A stretch of 64,000 bases of DNA, from NCBI GenBank assembly GCA_016715205.1, contig JADKBC010000004.1, positions 137,666 to 201,665 of the forward strand. The letters run 5' to 3'. This document shows, piece by piece, positions 44,510 to 52,906 of this stretch. Every line of letters starts with the position of its first letter. The first letter of the stretch is position 1. The translations under genes were made by a program, and so were the position numbers. The stretch comes from Holophaga sp. Its GTDB lineage: Bacteria > Acidobacteriota > Holophagae > Holophagales > Holophagaceae. The notes under the pieces were generated by a model. The model was not told the DNA's origin. It ran no database searches and saw only the letters and a program-made list of their open reading frames with translations.

Positions 44510-45259
44510 CTACAGCACCTTGGCTTCGTCGCGCAGCAGACCCAGCAGGGCCTGTGCCTGGGCCGCCGCGTCGCCGGACAGTTTCCGACCTTCGGGCCGC
44601 GCGGGCGGCAGGGCCAGAGCACTCACGGTCATGCAGGCGGAAACGGCGGCGCCATCCAATTCTTCGATGGTCTTTTTCTTGGCGGCCATGATGCCCTTGA
44701 GGCTGGCGTAACGGGGCTCGTTGAGGCCGCGCTGGGCGGTGATCACGGCGGGCAGGCTGCCCTCCACCACTTCGGTGCCGCCATCGCCTTCGCGCTCGGC
44801 CCGGAAGGTGCCTTCGCCCAGTTCCAGCTTGGTGACGAGGTTGGCCTGGGAGAGTCCCAGCAGTTCCGCCACCATGGCGCCCACGGCGCCGTTATCGGAA
44901 CCGAAACCCTTGTTGCCGAACAGGACCAGGTCAAAGCCCTTGCCTTCAGCGTAGGCAGCCAGAATCTTGGCCACGGCCAAGGGGTCGCCAGTCTCGGTGG
45001 ATTTCAGCAGCACGGCATTGTCGGCGCCTAGGGCCAGTGCATTGCGGAGCACATCCTTGGCCTTTTCTTCACCCACGGAAACCGCCGTCACCTCGGCAGC
45101 CTTGGATTCCTTGAGGCGCAGGCCCTCTTCCAATGCGTACTCGTCATAGGGGCTGGTAATCCATTTGACGTCCGCAGGGTCCACACTCTTGCCATCGGCG
45201 GCGACCTTGATCTTGGTTTCGGTGTCGGGCACCTGCTTGAGGGCGACGAGAATCTTCAT
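44510..45259 (-). CDS. etfB: Electron transfer flavoprotein beta subunit
   Basis: 249-aa AMP-binding partner of EtfA. It starts MKILVALKQVPDTETKIKV. The family segment is DLVLFGNKGFGSDNGAVGAM and the recognition loop NEPRYASLKGIMAAKKK (docking to dehydrogenases). ATG at 45259 is preferred because GGAG lies 5 nt upstream; a GTG two codons earlier is less well placed. The pair serves fatty-acid or amino-acid oxidation; no dehydrogenase is in the window. Confidence 0.95.
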   Translation of the reverse strand: MKILVALKQVPDTETKIKVAADGKSVDPADVKWITSPYDEYALEEGLRLKESKAAEVTAVSVGEEKAKDVLRNALALGADNAVLLKSTETGDPLAVAKILAAYAEGKGFDLVLFGNKGFGSDNGAVGAMVAELLGLSQANLVTKLELGEGTFRAEREGDGGTEVVEGSLPAVITAQRGLNEPRYASLKGIMAAKKKTIEELDGAAVSACMTVSALALPPARPEGRKLSGDAAAQAQALLGLLRDEAKVL

Positions 45260-45345
45260 GTTCACTCCATGGGGGCCGACCTTGATTCGGCGTAATCGAT
45301 GATTCTATCCCATGCACCCTGATTCCGCTGCGAGACGCGTGTGAG

Positions 45346-45351
45346 TAGTCT
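45346..45351 (+). promoter_or_regulatory. -10 hexamer TAGTCT of murG (leaderless type)
   Basis: TAGTCT, six bases (AGAAGG), then the murG GTG. The AGAAGG touches the start codon, too close to act as a Shine-Dalgarno. Confidence 0.45.
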
Positions 45352-45357
45352 AGAAGG

Positions 45358-46437
45358 GTGACTATCGATCCGGATTTCTCGAACGCGCTTGTCTTCACAG
45401 GGGGAGGCACAGGCGGCCATTATTTCCCCGCCGTGGCCCTGGGCCAGGGCGCTCGGGTACGGTGGCCTGACGTGCCCATCGTGTTTGTGGGGGCCACTCG
45501 GGGGATCGAAGCCTCCAAGTTGCCAGAAAGCCAGTGGCCCTTTCGTCTACTCAACGTGGAAGGCTTTCTGGGGCGCTCGCCCCTGCGCGCCGCCAGAAGC
45601 CTTCGGCTGCTGTGGCGGGCCGTCTCTGAATTAAAATCCCGCTGGAAAACCCAGCGACCCAAGGCCGTGATTGCTACCGGCGGTTATGCGGCGGCCCCAG
45701 CACTCTTCGCGGCCCGAAGCCTGGGCATCCCTTACTTTCTGCATGAGTCCAACGCGGAGCCCGGCTGGTTGATTCGGCTTCTGGCGCCCCGGGCCGTGCA
45801 GGTCTGGTGCGGCATGGAAGCGGCCACGGCGCGACTCCCACGCGCCAAGTGCCGGGTGGTGGGCACACCCGTGCGTGAGCCTTTCCTCCGGGAGTTCCGG
45901 CCCTTGGATTCCCTCAAGCCTCCCTATCGGTTATTGGTGCTGGGTGGCAGCGGCGGCGCCCGCGCCTTGAACGACGCGCTCCTGGCCCTGGCACCAGGGT
46001 TGTTGGACCAGTTTCCTGATTGGGAGATCGTGCACCAGACAGGGCTCCGGGATTTTGAAGAACTGCTCAAGGCCGATCAGCACGCGCGGCATCACCTGCG
46101 ACCTTTCATCGAGGCCGTGGACATGGAACTGGAGCAGGCCAGCCTCGTAATTTCCCGTTCGGGCGCCAGCACCTGCGCCGAGCTGAAGGCCTGCGGCCGG
46201 CCAGCCCTCCTGGTTCCCTTTCCTGCCAGCGCGGGTGACCATCAGCGCCTGAACGCCCGGGCCATGGCCATGAGTGGGCAGGGGGTGGTGGTGGAGCAGG
46301 GCGGTGGCTTTGCCAATCGCCTCCAAACCGAATTGGTGCGCTTGATGGCGGATCCAGAGCCTCGGCTGGGCCTTGCCAAGCCGGAACCGAACCGCGCCGT
46401 GGAGCTCTGTCTCTGGGATCTGGCCTCCGGGATTTGA
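45358..46437 (+). CDS. murG: Lipid II-forming GlcNAc transferase MurG
   Basis: Membrane-associated glycosyltransferase (359 aa) adding GlcNAc to lipid I in peptidoglycan synthesis. It has the N-terminal glycine loop FTGGGTGGHYFPAVAL, ATGGYAAAPALFAA, FLHESNAEPG, LVLGGSGGARALND in the C-terminal domain, and SRSGASTCAELKACG with the donor-binding region. It starts with GTG and stands apart from any dcw cluster, which is unusual for murG. The cell-envelope genes that follow may be co-expressed. Confidence 0.93.
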   Translation: MTIDPDFSNALVFTGGGTGGHYFPAVALGQGARVRWPDVPIVFVGATRGIEASKLPESQWPFRLLNVEGFLGRSPLRAARSLRLLWRAVSELKSRWKTQRPKAVIATGGYAAAPALFAARSLGIPYFLHESNAEPGWLIRLLAPRAVQVWCGMEAATARLPRAKCRVVGTPVREPFLREFRPLDSLKPPYRLLVLGGSGGARALNDALLALAPGLLDQFPDWEIVHQTGLRDFEELLKADQHARHHLRPFIEAVDMELEQASLVISRSGASTCAELKACGRPALLVPFPASAGDHQRLNARAMAMSGQGVVVEQGGGFANRLQTELVRLMADPEPRLGLAKPEPNRAVELCLWDLASGI

Positions 46438-46447
46438 TTCCTTGGCG

Positions 46448-46453
46448 TACACT
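46448..46453 (+). promoter_or_regulatory. -10 hexamer TACACT of the S41-like gene (leaderless type)
   Basis: TACACT, six bases (GGGTGG), then the ATG at 46460. The box lies 10 nt after the murG stop, so the gene has its own promoter. Confidence 0.45.
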
Positions 46454-46459
46454 GGGTGG

Positions 46460-47689
46460 ATGCATCAACGCACCTGGCTCTCGATCCTTACTTTTCCCCT
46501 GGTGGCCGCCTTCACCTATCCAATGCTGGTGCGGCCCTCGGACCCGCCTCGCAAGGAAGCCAGGGCTGGCAGTCAGGATCCGTTGGCGGGGCTTTCCGAT
46601 ATCCAGGATGTGTTGGCCCTGGTGCGCGAGCACTACGTGGATCCCCCTGATTTGGAGAAGGTCATTTCGGGTGGCATCCAGGGCACCCTGGAACGGGCCC
46701 ATCCCTTGAATTCCTACTTGAGCCCAGAGGATCTGCGGCTGGCGGATCCCGGCAGCGCCACCCCGGGACTCCTGCTTCGCAAAAGCCAGATCTACGCCCA
46801 AGTGCTGGCGGTCACTCCCAACGGCCCCGCCGCCAAGGCTGGGGTGCATGTGGGGGATGTGGTGCGCAAACTGGATGGCCAGAGCATCGGCCCCATGAGC
46901 GCCTGGACCCTGGAGCGCAGCGTGCGCGGGGCGGAGGGCAGTCAGATCGAACTGCTTTGGTATGACGGGCAGGCCGGCACCACCAAAAAGATCACCCTGA
47001 AGCGCGAAAAATCCGCTCGACCCGCCATCGGTGTTCGCAAGGAAGCGACGGCTAGCGTGGTCACCTTGAATGATCTCAATGGGGGACGTTTTCAAGAATT
47101 GAAGACAATCCTCGCTGCGCTGGATACCAAGCTGCCACTGGTGCTGGACCTCCGGCCCTGCGCGGGCGGTGACCTGACGGAGGCAGCCAAGGTGGCGGGA
47201 CTGTTGGCGGGGAAAATTCCTTTCCTTTCCATCCAGGAAGCGGGCAAGGCGGATCAATCCATGGAATCCCTGGGCGAAAAGGGCCCTGCCTTTGTCAAGA
47301 TTGCCATCCTGACTGGTTTTGGTTCCCTGGGACCAGCCGAGGTCCTGGCCTCGGCCCTCAAGAAACATTCTCTGCCGAGTTTTGGCGAGCGTACGGCGGC
47401 CATGGGCGTCGAACGCACCCGGTTTCTGCTGCGGCAGGGCGGGGCGGTGGAAATCGTCAATCGACGCTGGCTCGGAGCCGGTGGCGAAAAACTGGACCGC
47501 CAGGGCTTCGTGCCCGAATTTCCCCTGCGCGGTTTGAAACTCGACGAAGATCCGCTGCCCCGCATCCTCCAGCAATTGGAGCAGAAGCCCAGCCCCAAGG
47601 GGGAATCCAAGGCACTGTTGCACGCCCGAAGTCAGAGTTTGGAATTCCACCGCCATGACAAGGAACCCCGCGGGCGGGAAAAGGCCTGA
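46460..47689 (+). CDS. S41 (C-terminal processing) peptidase homologue without catalytic dyad
   Basis: 409-aa envelope protein. It has an N-terminal signal or anchor segment (WLSILTFPLVAAFTYPMLV), a Ctp N-terminal helical part (DIQDVLALVREHYVDP), a PDZ domain (about 105-185, GPAAKAGVHVGDVVRKLDG) and an S41 fold (VLDLRPCAGGDLTEAAKVA). Where active enzymes have SASASE the sequence is SLGPAE, and where they have GEPTFGKG it is GERTAAMG, so both the Ser nucleophile and the general-base Lys are replaced. It is probably a binding or scaffold protein. The YibQ-like gene follows 3 nt downstream. Confidence 0.78.
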   Translation: MHQRTWLSILTFPLVAAFTYPMLVRPSDPPRKEARAGSQDPLAGLSDIQDVLALVREHYVDPPDLEKVISGGIQGTLERAHPLNSYLSPEDLRLADPGSATPGLLLRKSQIYAQVLAVTPNGPAAKAGVHVGDVVRKLDGQSIGPMSAWTLERSVRGAEGSQIELLWYDGQAGTTKKITLKREKSARPAIGVRKEATASVVTLNDLNGGRFQELKTILAALDTKLPLVLDLRPCAGGDLTEAAKVAGLLAGKIPFLSIQEAGKADQSMESLGEKGPAFVKIAILTGFGSLGPAEVLASALKKHSLPSFGERTAAMGVERTRFLLRQGGAVEIVNRRWLGAGGEKLDRQGFVPEFPLRGLKLDEDPLPRILQQLEQKPSPKGESKALLHARSQSLEFHRHDKEPRGREKA

Positions 47690-47692
47690 TCC

Positions 47693-48631
47693 ATGGCGGC
47701 CCGCAAACGCAGCGCCGGCCATCGTTCCACCCCGGTCCTGGCCTTCTGGGGCGTGGCCATGCTGCTGCTTGGCCTGGGCCTTGGGTTGTTTCTGAGCAAT
47801 CAAGGTTGCAAGAAGAAAGCGCCTCCGCCCAAGGAAACCCACGAGCCCCGGCGCCCCGAAACCACCCACAAACCGAAAGCACGCGAGGGTTCGGCCGTGG
47901 CGGCTCCCGCGACGGGCAAGGCCGCGGCCAAGCCCACGGATCAGGTCATTTCCGGGCCAACCCTGCCACGGTTGGCCTTGGTCATCGATGACTTTGGTTA
48001 TGCCCCGCCCGAATTAGTACGACGCCTCTGCGCGCAGCCGGTGCCCTTTGCGGCCGCGATCCTGCCCTATCAGGAATTCACCCAGGAAAGCGCCACCATT
48101 GCCCATGGGGCTGGCAAGGAGATCATGCTTCACCTGCCCATGGAACCCCTTGGCTATCCGGGGCCAGGCAAAGATCCGGGGCCGGATGCGGTGATGTTTG
48201 CCCTTTCCGAAACGGAGATGCGAGCTCGGGTGCGCAAGGCCCTCCTGGATGTGCCCTGGCGCAAGGGTGTCAACAACCACATGGGCAGTCGGATCACCCC
48301 GGATCGCACTCGGATGACCTGGATTCTTCAGGAGATCAAGGCCGCCCATTGCTTTTTCCTGGACAGTCGAACGGAGAAAGAATCCGTGGCCTATGACGTT
48401 GCGGTGGAGCTGAAAATCCCCGCCGCCCAGCGCAAGGTGTTCCTGGATGACGACAAGGCCTTTGAGGCCATGGAAAAGCAATGGCTGCGTGCCTTGAGCC
48501 TCGCCAAGGCTGAGGGGCATGTGATCATCATCGGGCATATCTACCCTGAAACGGTGGAGGCGCTGGAAAAGCTTATCCCCCGCAGTCAAGGCCAGGTGAC
48601 ATTTGTGAAGGTTTCCGAACTGACACGCTAA
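47693..48631 (+). CDS. Divergent polysaccharide deacetylase family protein (YibQ-like)
   Basis: 312 aa. It has an N-terminal membrane helix (VLAFWGVAMLLLGLGLGLFL), a Lys/Pro-rich linker (about 40-85) and the periplasmic domain with LALVIDDFGYAPPELV, EIMLHLPMEPLGYPGPG, NNHMGSRITPDR and FFLDSRTEKESVAYDVA. These match the family that often lies beside S41 peptidases and murein hydrolase activators. It may act on cell-wall glycans, though activity of the family is poorly proven. It probably shares a transcript with the S41-like gene. Confidence 0.82.
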   Translation: MAARKRSAGHRSTPVLAFWGVAMLLLGLGLGLFLSNQGCKKKAPPPKETHEPRRPETTHKPKAREGSAVAAPATGKAAAKPTDQVISGPTLPRLALVIDDFGYAPPELVRRLCAQPVPFAAAILPYQEFTQESATIAHGAGKEIMLHLPMEPLGYPGPGKDPGPDAVMFALSETEMRARVRKALLDVPWRKGVNNHMGSRITPDRTRMTWILQEIKAAHCFFLDSRTEKESVAYDVAVELKIPAAQRKVFLDDDKAFEAMEKQWLRALSLAKAEGHVIIIGHIYPETVEALEKLIPRSQGQVTFVKVSELTR

Positions 48632-48659
48632 GCCGTGATCAAGTCCACGATTTGAAGCT

Positions 48660-48693
48660 TCGTCACAGAAATGACACAGGTCTGTTCCATAAT
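48660..48693 (+). promoter_or_regulatory. Pho-box-like promoter of the DUF47-pit operon
   Basis: Two 7-bp direct repeats 11 bp apart (TCGTCAC, AGAA, ATGACAC at 48660-48677), then 10 bp, then CATAAT (48688-48693). This is the layout of PhoB-activated promoters, where the box replaces the -35. A partial third repeat (CTGTTCC) follows in register. The ATG is at 48728 with GGAGG upstream. Confidence 0.6.
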
Positions 48694-48727
48694 CGACCCA
48701 GCGGCAACAGGCCACTTTGGAGGTTTC

Positions 48728-49375
48728 ATGTCCCTGAACGCACTCATCCGCTGGCTCAAGCCCCGGGAGATGGTTTTCTTCGATCTGCTCGAAGCCTCCG
48801 CCGCGAACATGCTGGAAGCCGCCAAGTTCTTCGAGACCGAAGTGCGCATGGAAAATCGGGAACAATGGGGTGATTTCCGCCGGGCCATGAAGGTGCTGGA
48901 ACACAAGGGTGACGAAATTACCCACGAGATCATCGACCGCCTGGATCGAACTTTCGTAACTCCCATCGAACGCGAAGACATTCTTACCCTGGCTCATGCG
49001 CTTGATGACGTGCTGGATGACCTGGACGCCATTGCGGATCGCTTGGTCCTTTACAACGTGAAGGGCGTGTTGCCAGCCTTCCGGGAGCTGGCCTCCATGA
49101 ATGTCGCAGGTTGCCAGGAACTGGTTTTGCTGGTTGGCAGTTTGCGGAACATGTCCAATCCCGATGAAATTCGCAAGCACATTCGCCAAGTCAGTGAACT
49201 GGAAAACCAGACCGATGCGGTCTACCACACGGCCCTGTCCGGTTTATTCTCCAACTGCACCGATGCCATTGAATTGATCAAGTGGAAGGAACTGCTCGAC
49301 ACCCTAGAAGCGGCAGTGGATCGCATTGATCATGCGGCCAAGGTAGTGGGTTCCACCGTCATGAAGAACGCGTGA
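48728..49375 (+). CDS. DUF47 (PhoU-like) phosphate transport accessory protein
   Basis: 215-aa helical protein of the DUF47 family, which pairs with PiT transporters and probably regulates them. It starts MSLNALIRWLKPREMVFFDL and has the helix motifs EHKGDEITHEIIDRLDRTF and FVTPIEREDILTLAHALDD (acidic, probable metal-binding, as in PhoU). GGAGG lies 5 nt before the ATG. pit starts 12 nt downstream. Confidence 0.92.
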   Translation: MSLNALIRWLKPREMVFFDLLEASAANMLEAAKFFETEVRMENREQWGDFRRAMKVLEHKGDEITHEIIDRLDRTFVTPIEREDILTLAHALDDVLDDLDAIADRLVLYNVKGVLPAFRELASMNVAGCQELVLLVGSLRNMSNPDEIRKHIRQVSELENQTDAVYHTALSGLFSNCTDAIELIKWKELLDTLEAAVDRIDHAAKVVGSTVMKNA

Positions 49376-49387
49376 GGACCCGGGACC

Positions 49388-50470
49388 ATGTTTGAATACG
49401 TCCCCTTGGCGTTGATCGCCATCGTTCTCTTTTCCTGGTGTATCGACTACATCAACGGTTTTCACGACACGGCCAACGCCATTGCCACCGTGGTTTCCAC
49501 AGGCGTGATGCCCGCCAAATACGCCATTGTGATGGCGGCCATCCTTAACTTCACGGGCGCCCTGCTCGGCACCTCCGTGGCCACCACCATCGCCAAGGGC
49601 CTAGCGGATAGCTCCCAGATGGTGCCGGCCGTCATTATCGCTGCATTGCTGGCGGCAATTTTCTGGGATCTCCTCACCTGGTGGTACGGGATTCCCAGCA
49701 GCACCAGTCACACCCTGATGGGCGGGCTGGCTGGGGCCGTCATCGCGCACGCCGGCCTTTCCGGGCTCAAGTGGGCCAAGCTGCGCGAAATTGGCGCCTT
49801 CATTGTGATTTCCCCCGCGCTGGGATTCCTGGTGGCCGCGACCCTGATCATCGGTATTTTGTGGATCGTGCGGCGCATGTCGATCCATAAGGTCAATTTT
49901 GCTTTCCGAAAACTCCAGCTGCTTTCAGCGGGGGCCATGGCCTTTACCCACGGCCAAAACGACGCCCAGAAAGCCATGGGCATTATCTGTCTCGGCCTGA
50001 TTACCTACGGTTTCCTGCCGCCGGGCGCAGGCAAGGTGGCGGTGCCCTTGTGGGTGAAGATCGGATCTGCCCTCATGATGGGCGCTGGCACTGCGGGGGG
50101 TGGTTGGAAGATCATCAAGACGCTGGGACACAAAATCGCCAAACTGAAGCCCATTCACGGCTTTGCCGCTGAAACGGCAGCCGCCATTGTGCTGTTTACC
50201 ACGGCCCATTTCGGGATTCCGGTGTCGACCACCCATTCCATCAGTGGCGCCATCATGGGCGTGGGTACCAGCATGAATCCCAGCGCCGTGCGATGGGGTT
50301 TGGCGGGCAACATCTTTGTGGCCTGGCTGCTCACGATCCCCGTGAGCGCAGCCTTGGCCATGGGGTTTTACAAGGTCCTCGTCTTTACAGCACCGAGCCT
50401 CAAGGTCAATCCGCGCGTGGCTCAAGTAAAGGTCGTGAATCCAGCTCCAGCGCCTACTCCCAAGCACTAG
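49388..50470 (+). CDS. pit: PiT family inorganic phosphate transporter
   Basis: 360-aa inner-membrane transporter, usually driven by H+ or Na+ and taking up metal phosphate. It has the duplicated PiT signature: NGFHDTANAIATVVSTG near the N-terminus and AFTHGQNDAQKAMGI in the second half, plus PSSTSHTLMGGLAGAVIAHA and VSTTHSISGAIMGVGTS. About ten membrane segments. It is co-transcribed with the DUF47 gene behind a Pho-box-like promoter, and followed by a terminator. Confidence 0.93.
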   Translation: MFEYVPLALIAIVLFSWCIDYINGFHDTANAIATVVSTGVMPAKYAIVMAAILNFTGALLGTSVATTIAKGLADSSQMVPAVIIAALLAAIFWDLLTWWYGIPSSTSHTLMGGLAGAVIAHAGLSGLKWAKLREIGAFIVISPALGFLVAATLIIGILWIVRRMSIHKVNFAFRKLQLLSAGAMAFTHGQNDAQKAMGIICLGLITYGFLPPGAGKVAVPLWVKIGSALMMGAGTAGGGWKIIKTLGHKIAKLKPIHGFAAETAAAIVLFTTAHFGIPVSTTHSISGAIMGVGTSMNPSAVRWGLAGNIFVAWLLTIPVSAALAMGFYKVLVFTAPSLKVNPRVAQVKVVNPAPAPTPKH

Positions 50471-50490
50471 CGATTTTTTCTCCAAGCAAT

Positions 50491-50519
50491 AAGGCCCGCA
50501 TTTATTGGATGCGGGCCTT
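50491..50519 (+). terminator. Terminator after pit
   Basis: 11-bp stem (AAGGCCCGCAT with ATGCGGGCCTT) and 7-nt loop, followed by AGCTTTTG. An upstream T6 could serve antisense transcripts. Confidence 0.8.
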
Positions 50520-50532
50520 AGCTTTTGCCGAA

Positions 50533-50566
50533 CCGTCACGGTGGCGCCACATGGGCACCCTATATT
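50533..50566 (+). promoter_or_regulatory. Pho-box-like promoter of the small His-rich gene
   Basis: CCGTCAC, GGTG, GCGCCAC (50533-50550), then exactly 10 bp, then TATATT (50561-50566). The 7-mers equal those before pstS. Confidence 0.62.
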
Positions 50567-50595
50567 TCCCGTGATCACTTTTGCGGGAGGGCGTC

Positions 50596-50766
50596 ATGGG
50601 GGCCCATGCCTTGCACCTGCCTCACGTTCATCTGAACGGGGTTCACTTCCAACGGAACTGGGTTTTCCTGCTAGGCAGTCTGTTGCAGGGCTGGATGGTG
50701 GACCTCGCGCTGCTCCTGATCGGGGCCCTGCTGGCCTATCTGGTGGCTCCGACCCTGGCTGAATGA
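50596..50766 (+). CDS. Small His-rich single-pass membrane protein, 56 aa
   Basis: Begins MGAHALHLPHVHLNGVHF, with five His in the first 17 residues, then a hydrophobic helix (WMVDLALLLIGALLAYLVA) and a short end. GGGAGGG precedes the ATG, and it has its own Pho-box-like promoter 30 nt upstream and lies between pit and pstS. Family not recognised. The predicted control suggests a role in phosphate starvation, perhaps as a small partner of a transporter or as a metal binder. Translation is inferred from the ribosome site and position. Confidence 0.6.
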   Translation: MGAHALHLPHVHLNGVHFQRNWVFLLGSLLQGWMVDLALLLIGALLAYLVAPTLAE

Positions 50767-50792
50767 CAAGGCTTTCCGGAATCGTCGCACCT

Positions 50793-50826
50793 CCGTCACG
50801 CAAGCGCCACATTGCGCCCGTACCGT
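50793..50826 (+). promoter_or_regulatory. Pho-box-like promoter of pstS
   Basis: CCGTCAC, GCAA, GCGCCAC (50793-50810), then exactly 10 bp, then TACCGT (50821-50826) as a weak -10. The start site would lie about 13 nt before the pstS ATG. Confidence 0.62.
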
Positions 50827-50845
50827 GATTCTGGAGGAAGAAACG

Positions 50846-51880
50846 ATGAACATGCTTCGAGTGGCACTTCTCAGCACGGTTCTGTGTTCCCTGGGGCTGC
50901 AGGCCCAGACCGTCATCCAGGGCGCCGGCGCTACCTTTCCCTATCCGCTCTATTCCAAGTGGATCAGCGAATACCGGAAGGTGAACCCCCAGGTGAACAT
51001 CAACTACCAATCCATCGGTAGCGGCGGCGGCATCAAGCAGATCACGGAACGCACCGTGGATTTCGGTGCCACCGATGCGCCCATGTCCGGATCCGAGATG
51101 GCCAAGGTCAAGGGCACCCTCTACCACATCCCCATGACCCTGGGGGCCGTGGTGGTGGCCTACAACGTGCCCGGCGTGAGCGCTGGGTTGAAGCTCACCC
51201 CTGAAACCCTTGCGGGGATTTTCCTTGGGCAGATCACGACCTGGAACGATCCCAAGTTGGCCAGCCAGAACCCGGGCGTGAAGCTCCCCGCCAGCCCCAT
51301 CACCGTGGCCTATCGCACGGATGGCAGCGGGACCACGGCGGTCTTCACCGAATACCTGGCCAAAGTCAGCGTGGATTGGAAGAGCAAGGTGGGTGCCGGC
51401 AAGAGTGTGAAATTCCCAGTTGGGCTTGGTGCCAAAGGCAATGAGGGTGTGACGGGCATGGTCAAGAGCACCCCCGGCGCCATCGGTTATCTGGAAATGG
51501 CCTACGCGAAGCAGAACAATCTGGCCGTGGCTGCCATCCGCAACAAGAACGGGAAATTCGTGGTGCCCACCCCCGAAGGTGTAACTTCCGCGGCCACGGG
51601 TAATGACATTCCTAACGACCTTTACCTCTCCATCACCGATGGTTCCGGCGCCAAGGATTACCCCATTTCCTCCTTCAGCTACATCCTGGTGTATCAGGAT
51701 CAGCAGGATGGCACCAAGGGCAAGGTCCTGGCGGACTTCCTCTGGTGGGCCACCCACGACGGCCAGAAGTTCGCCGCCGCGCTCGATTACGCGCCCCTGC
51801 CCACCAAGGACATGCTGCCTAAAATCGAAGCCAAGCTGCGAACCTTGAAGGCTGCGGGCCAGCAGCTCCTGAAGAAGTAA
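50846..51880 (+). CDS. pstS: Phosphate ABC transporter substrate-binding protein PstS
   Basis: 344-aa periplasmic phosphate-binding protein. Signal peptide MNMLRVALLSTVLCSLGLQA. Phosphate-contact segments are QGAGATFPYPLYSKWI, SIGSGGGIKQITERTVDFGA, ATDAPMSGSE and RTDGSGTTAVFTEYL. GGAGG is placed well before the ATG. It is first gene of pstSCAB-phoU, with a Pho-box-like promoter directly upstream. Confidence 0.95.
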   Translation: MNMLRVALLSTVLCSLGLQAQTVIQGAGATFPYPLYSKWISEYRKVNPQVNINYQSIGSGGGIKQITERTVDFGATDAPMSGSEMAKVKGTLYHIPMTLGAVVVAYNVPGVSAGLKLTPETLAGIFLGQITTWNDPKLASQNPGVKLPASPITVAYRTDGSGTTAVFTEYLAKVSVDWKSKVGAGKSVKFPVGLGAKGNEGVTGMVKSTPGAIGYLEMAYAKQNNLAVAAIRNKNGKFVVPTPEGVTSAATGNDIPNDLYLSITDGSGAKDYPISSFSYILVYQDQQDGTKGKVLADFLWWATHDGQKFAAALDYAPLPTKDMLPKIEAKLRTLKAAGQQLLKK

Positions 51881-51900
51881 CAGACCGGAACGGTTGATAG

Positions 51901-52904
51901 ATGAACGAACTCAGCACGCCCGAGACGGACCCCACCCATTCATGGCTGGTTCGCCTTTGGCGTGCCTTCATCCATGGTCGGGAAGTGAACGGTCCCGACC
52001 GCATTTTCCGTATCGTCACCGCCGTGTTTGCCGCCACGGCCATCGTCACCCTGGGTGCCATGGCCTGGATCATGTTCAAGGAATCGATCCCGGCCATGAA
52101 GCAGTTCGGCTGGCGGTTCATTTCCGGGGTGGATTGGGATCCAGTGCAGGATTCCTTTGGTGCCTTGCCCTACATCTTTGGCACCGTTGTTTCTTCGCTG
52201 CTGGCCCTGGTGCTCGCCGTCCCCGTGGCGCTCGGCATCGCCATCTATCTGGCCGAACTGGCTCCGACCTGGCTGCGCCGCCCCCTGGGTTTCCTGGTGG
52301 AACTGCTGGCGGCCATTCCCAGCGTGATCTATGGATTGTGGGGCGTCTTTGTCCTGTCGCCCTGGCTGCGCGATTCAATCCAGCCCTTTTTTGCCAAAGC
52401 CTTTGGCTGGACGCCCTTTTTCGAAGGCACGCCACGTGGTTTTGGCATGATGGCGGGGGTGCTCATCCTCGCCATCATGATTCTGCCCACCATCGCCTCG
52501 GTCAGTCGGGATGTGCTGGAGGCTGTGCCCAATTCAATTCGGGAAGGCGCATTGGCCCTTGGTACCACGCGCTGGGAAATGGTGCGAAAAGCGGTGTTGC
52601 CCTGTGCCAAGTCTGGCGTGGTGGGGGCCGTGATCCTGGGGCTAGGGCGCGCCCTGGGCGAAACCATGGCAGTGACCATGGTCATCGGCAACCGCGCGGA
52701 TATCAGCTTCTCCCTGTTCAGCCCTTCGCACACCTTGGCCAGCGTCTTGGCCAATGAATACGCCGAAGCCTCGGGGGATATCTACCACGCTTCCCTGATG
52801 GAAATTGCCTGATCCTCTTTGGCGTGACGGTGCTGCTCAACATTCTGGCCCGGCTCCTCATCTGGCGCGTGGGCCGCATACCTTCCGGCGCTGGGAGGGC
52901 CTAG
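51901..52904 (+). CDS. pstC: Phosphate ABC transporter permease PstC (one frameshift)
   Basis: Inner-membrane permease of about 334 aa. It has a first helix (IVTAVFAATAIVTLGAMAWI), the typical loop GVDWDPVQDSFGALPYIFGT, and the EAA-type motif EGALALGTTRWEMVRKAVLP. The frame breaks at 52808-52809, where CC should be CCC: this gives MEIALILFGVTVLLNILARL and the normal end, stopping 2 nt before pstA. A real break would abolish the whole Pst transporter, so a sequence error is more likely. Confidence 0.92.
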
Positions 52905-52906
52905 CC

